7,326 nucleotides of DNA from assembly GCA_964613215.1 (NCBI GenBank), contig CAZTHK010000043.1, positions 1-7,326 of the forward strand. The letters are read 5' to 3'. The position numbers and the translations under genes are program-made. The DNA comes from CAZTHK01 sp964613215 (GTDB lineage Bacteria > Krumholzibacteriota > Krumholzibacteriia > Krumholzibacteriales > CAZTHK01). Shown piece by piece: positions 6,047 to 7,326 of this stretch (within the stretch, counting starts at the first letter, position 1; every line of letters starts with the position of its first letter). Under the pieces are notes generated by a model, which was not told the DNA's origin, ran no database searches, and saw nothing but the letters and a program-made list of their open reading frames with translations.

Positions 6047-7285
6047 ATGAAAAAGATCGATCTGATGGAGGAAGAAATAAGAGCTCAGCGAAAGATGATC
6101 CATCGCCTGAAGAGGGAAATATTTGGAATAGACAAGACGGTACGGTCCAGATATATCCGTGAGTTCAATTCGGAACTGAAGGATTTCAGGCGTATCAGTT
6201 CCCCCGGTGAAATCTTAAAAAGGGCGGCTAACCGGGACGTGATATATATAGGAGATTATCATCCCCTGGTGCAGAGTCAGCAGCTGGTGTTGTTATTCAT
6301 GAAGGAGGTGGTAAAGAGAGGGCGAAAGGTTGTGCTGGGTATGGAGATGCTCTATACCCGGCAACAGGAGCTGCTGGACCGCTGGATGAAGGGAAAGATG
6401 CCGGAGGAGGAATTTCTCTCCGCCATTGAATATAAGCATGAATGGGGATTCAACTGGGAGAGTTTCAGGGAGATATTCAGGCAGGCCAGGGATCCCTTCA
6501 TGCCGGTCTTCGGAATCGATGCTGAATTAAGGGATCATCTCCAGTTTATCCGCAGGCGTGACCGGATGATCGCCAGGCGTCTGGTAAATATCAAGAATTT
6601 CTTTCCCCGGAGCCTGCTCATGGTAGTGATAGGCGAGTCACACCTGGCCAGTTGCCACCTTCCCGCAGAGGTTGACAGGCTGTCAGGAGGCGGACTATCC
6701 CGGATGACCATACTTCAGAATTGTGACGAGATATACTGGAGATTGCTCAGGGATGGTACCAGAAGAGTGAAGGCGGTCCAGATCGATAAGGACAGGTATT
6801 GCTTTTTTACCGCTTCCCCCATGGAGAAATATCAGAGCTACCGTGATATCCTGGGGTGCTGGAGTAAGGGGGAGGATAGTCAGAGATGCCTGACCGAGTT
6901 CGGCGAAATGGTCGAGACCATGATCAGTTTTATTCCGGGCAGCCGGAAGGAGATTTTTGTATCGGTGAGTGAAGGAACAAGGGCATCCTTGAAGGACATG
7001 TTACCGGAGGTAATGTGCAGGCAGACCTATCATGCTTTTTCTGCCTTTCTCAGGCACAGAGGATTCAGCAGCCGGGGAGTGGCAGCCACGCTGGAAAATC
7101 TGAGGAACTACGGTGTAGTTTATCTGCCCGGGTTCAATGTCATACTGGTGGTCAAATTCGGCTTTGACGCTGCATCACATGAAGCAGGAAGATTTGTAGT
7201 ACGGGCATTGCGTAACCGTATCGGTGGTTACGGAAGATCCAGGCTGGCCAGAGAGGACCGGTTCTACGCTTTTGATACTCATTGA
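6047..7285 (+). CDS. ChaN/DUF399-type protein with extra C-terminal domain
   Basis: A 412-residue protein from the ATG at 6047. The core (about 60-260) matches the ChaN-like, haem-binding-uptake (DUF399) family, part of the larger TIKI/erythromycin-esterase-like fold. Seen here are IYIGDYHPLVQSQQ at 67-79 with D70 and H72, GME at 98-100, FGID at 155-158 and IGESHLASCH at 195-204 with E197 and H199. In classical members the first motif is usually GExH; here it is GDYH. Residues 8-50 are a charged, probably helical N-terminal extension. Residues about 265-412 form a separate region I do not recognise. There is no signal peptide or lipobox, so a cytoplasmic location is likely, unlike the ChaN lipoprotein of Campylobacter. 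Longer starts exist (ATG 5993, GTG 5915), but the added sequence is AT-rich and atypical; 6047 itself lacks a good Shine-Dalgarno. Role unknown: haem or metal handling, or a hydrolase, are possible. Confidence 0.75.
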   Translation: MKKIDLMEEEIRAQRKMIHRLKREIFGIDKTVRSRYIREFNSELKDFRRISSPGEILKRAANRDVIYIGDYHPLVQSQQLVLLFMKEVVKRGRKVVLGMEMLYTRQQELLDRWMKGKMPEEEFLSAIEYKHEWGFNWESFREIFRQARDPFMPVFGIDAELRDHLQFIRRRDRMIARRLVNIKNFFPRSLLMVVIGESHLASCHLPAEVDRLSGGGLSRMTILQNCDEIYWRLLRDGTRRVKAVQIDKDRYCFFTASPMEKYQSYRDILGCWSKGEDSQRCLTEFGEMVETMISFIPGSRKEIFVSVSEGTRASLKDMLPEVMCRQTYHAFSAFLRHRGFSSRGVAATLENLRNYGVVYLPGFNVILVVKFGFDAASHEAGRFVVRALRNRIGGYGRSRLAREDRFYAFDTH

Positions 7286-7326
7286 GGCCTCCCCCTCAGC
7301 ATACCACTGAGGTATAATAAAGATTA

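Noticed and set aside
7294..7318. Hairpin CCTCAG/CTGAGG after the ChaN-like gene, then TATAAT
   Set aside because: The 6-bp stem has no T-run and the TATAAT has no partner -35; the window ends too soon to judge a terminator or a promoter.

Overview
The window reads as chromosomal sequence from a diderm bacterium with anaerobic or microaerobic metabolism and roughly 50% G+C. Pointers are an oxygen- or NO-reducing flavodiiron protein under a peroxide-type regulator, an ADP-forming acyl-CoA synthetase of the kind used to make ATP from acetyl-CoA, and a lipoprotein. I cannot fix the phylum from sequence alone. An uncultured delta-proteobacterial, Zixibacteria-like or spirochaete-like lineage would all be compatible. 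There are no tRNA, rRNA, CRISPR or insertion-sequence features.

Layout. Positions 10-1429 (minus strand) hold a two-gene operon: a PerR/Fur-type regulator, then a flavodiiron protein starting at TTG, with a Shine-Dalgarno that overlaps the regulator's stop codon. The operon has a consensus sigma70 promoter (TTGACA-17-TATAAT) covered by a 14/15 match to the PerR box, so peroxide-responsive autoregulation is the best-supported regulatory story here. The flavodiiron reading frame stops at position 10, inside its flavodoxin domain, about 70-80 residues short of the usual length.

Positions 1496-2036 have no confident gene. They hold two perfect inverted repeats, an orphan minus-strand open frame that looks like coding sequence without a good start (possibly a gene remnant), and a cluster of five alternating CCTGAT/ATCAGG hexamers. 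A strong intrinsic terminator at 2037-2068 ends the next gene.

Positions 2097-3224 (minus) encode a predicted lipoprotein of unknown function with an acidic linker, a middle domain with two Cys-Pro-His motifs, and a C-terminal run of Gly/aromatic repeats. Its leader (3232-3360) contains mutually exclusive complementary segments, one of which matches the Shine-Dalgarno, so it may be a translational switch.

Positions 3495-5780 (minus) encode a fused ADP-forming acyl-CoA synthetase in the order ATP-grasp (beta) then CoA-binding/ligase (alpha), with both expected histidines. Divergent from it, 6047-7285 (plus) encodes a ChaN/DUF399-type protein with no export signal and an extra C-terminal region. 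The 266-base gap between these two carries an imperfect 20-bp dyad and a Shine-Dalgarno-like sequence that leaves the plus-strand start uncertain.

As a set, the clearest functional unit is the PerR-flavodiiron operon (oxidative or nitrosative defence). The other genes are separate transcription units with no demonstrated link to it.
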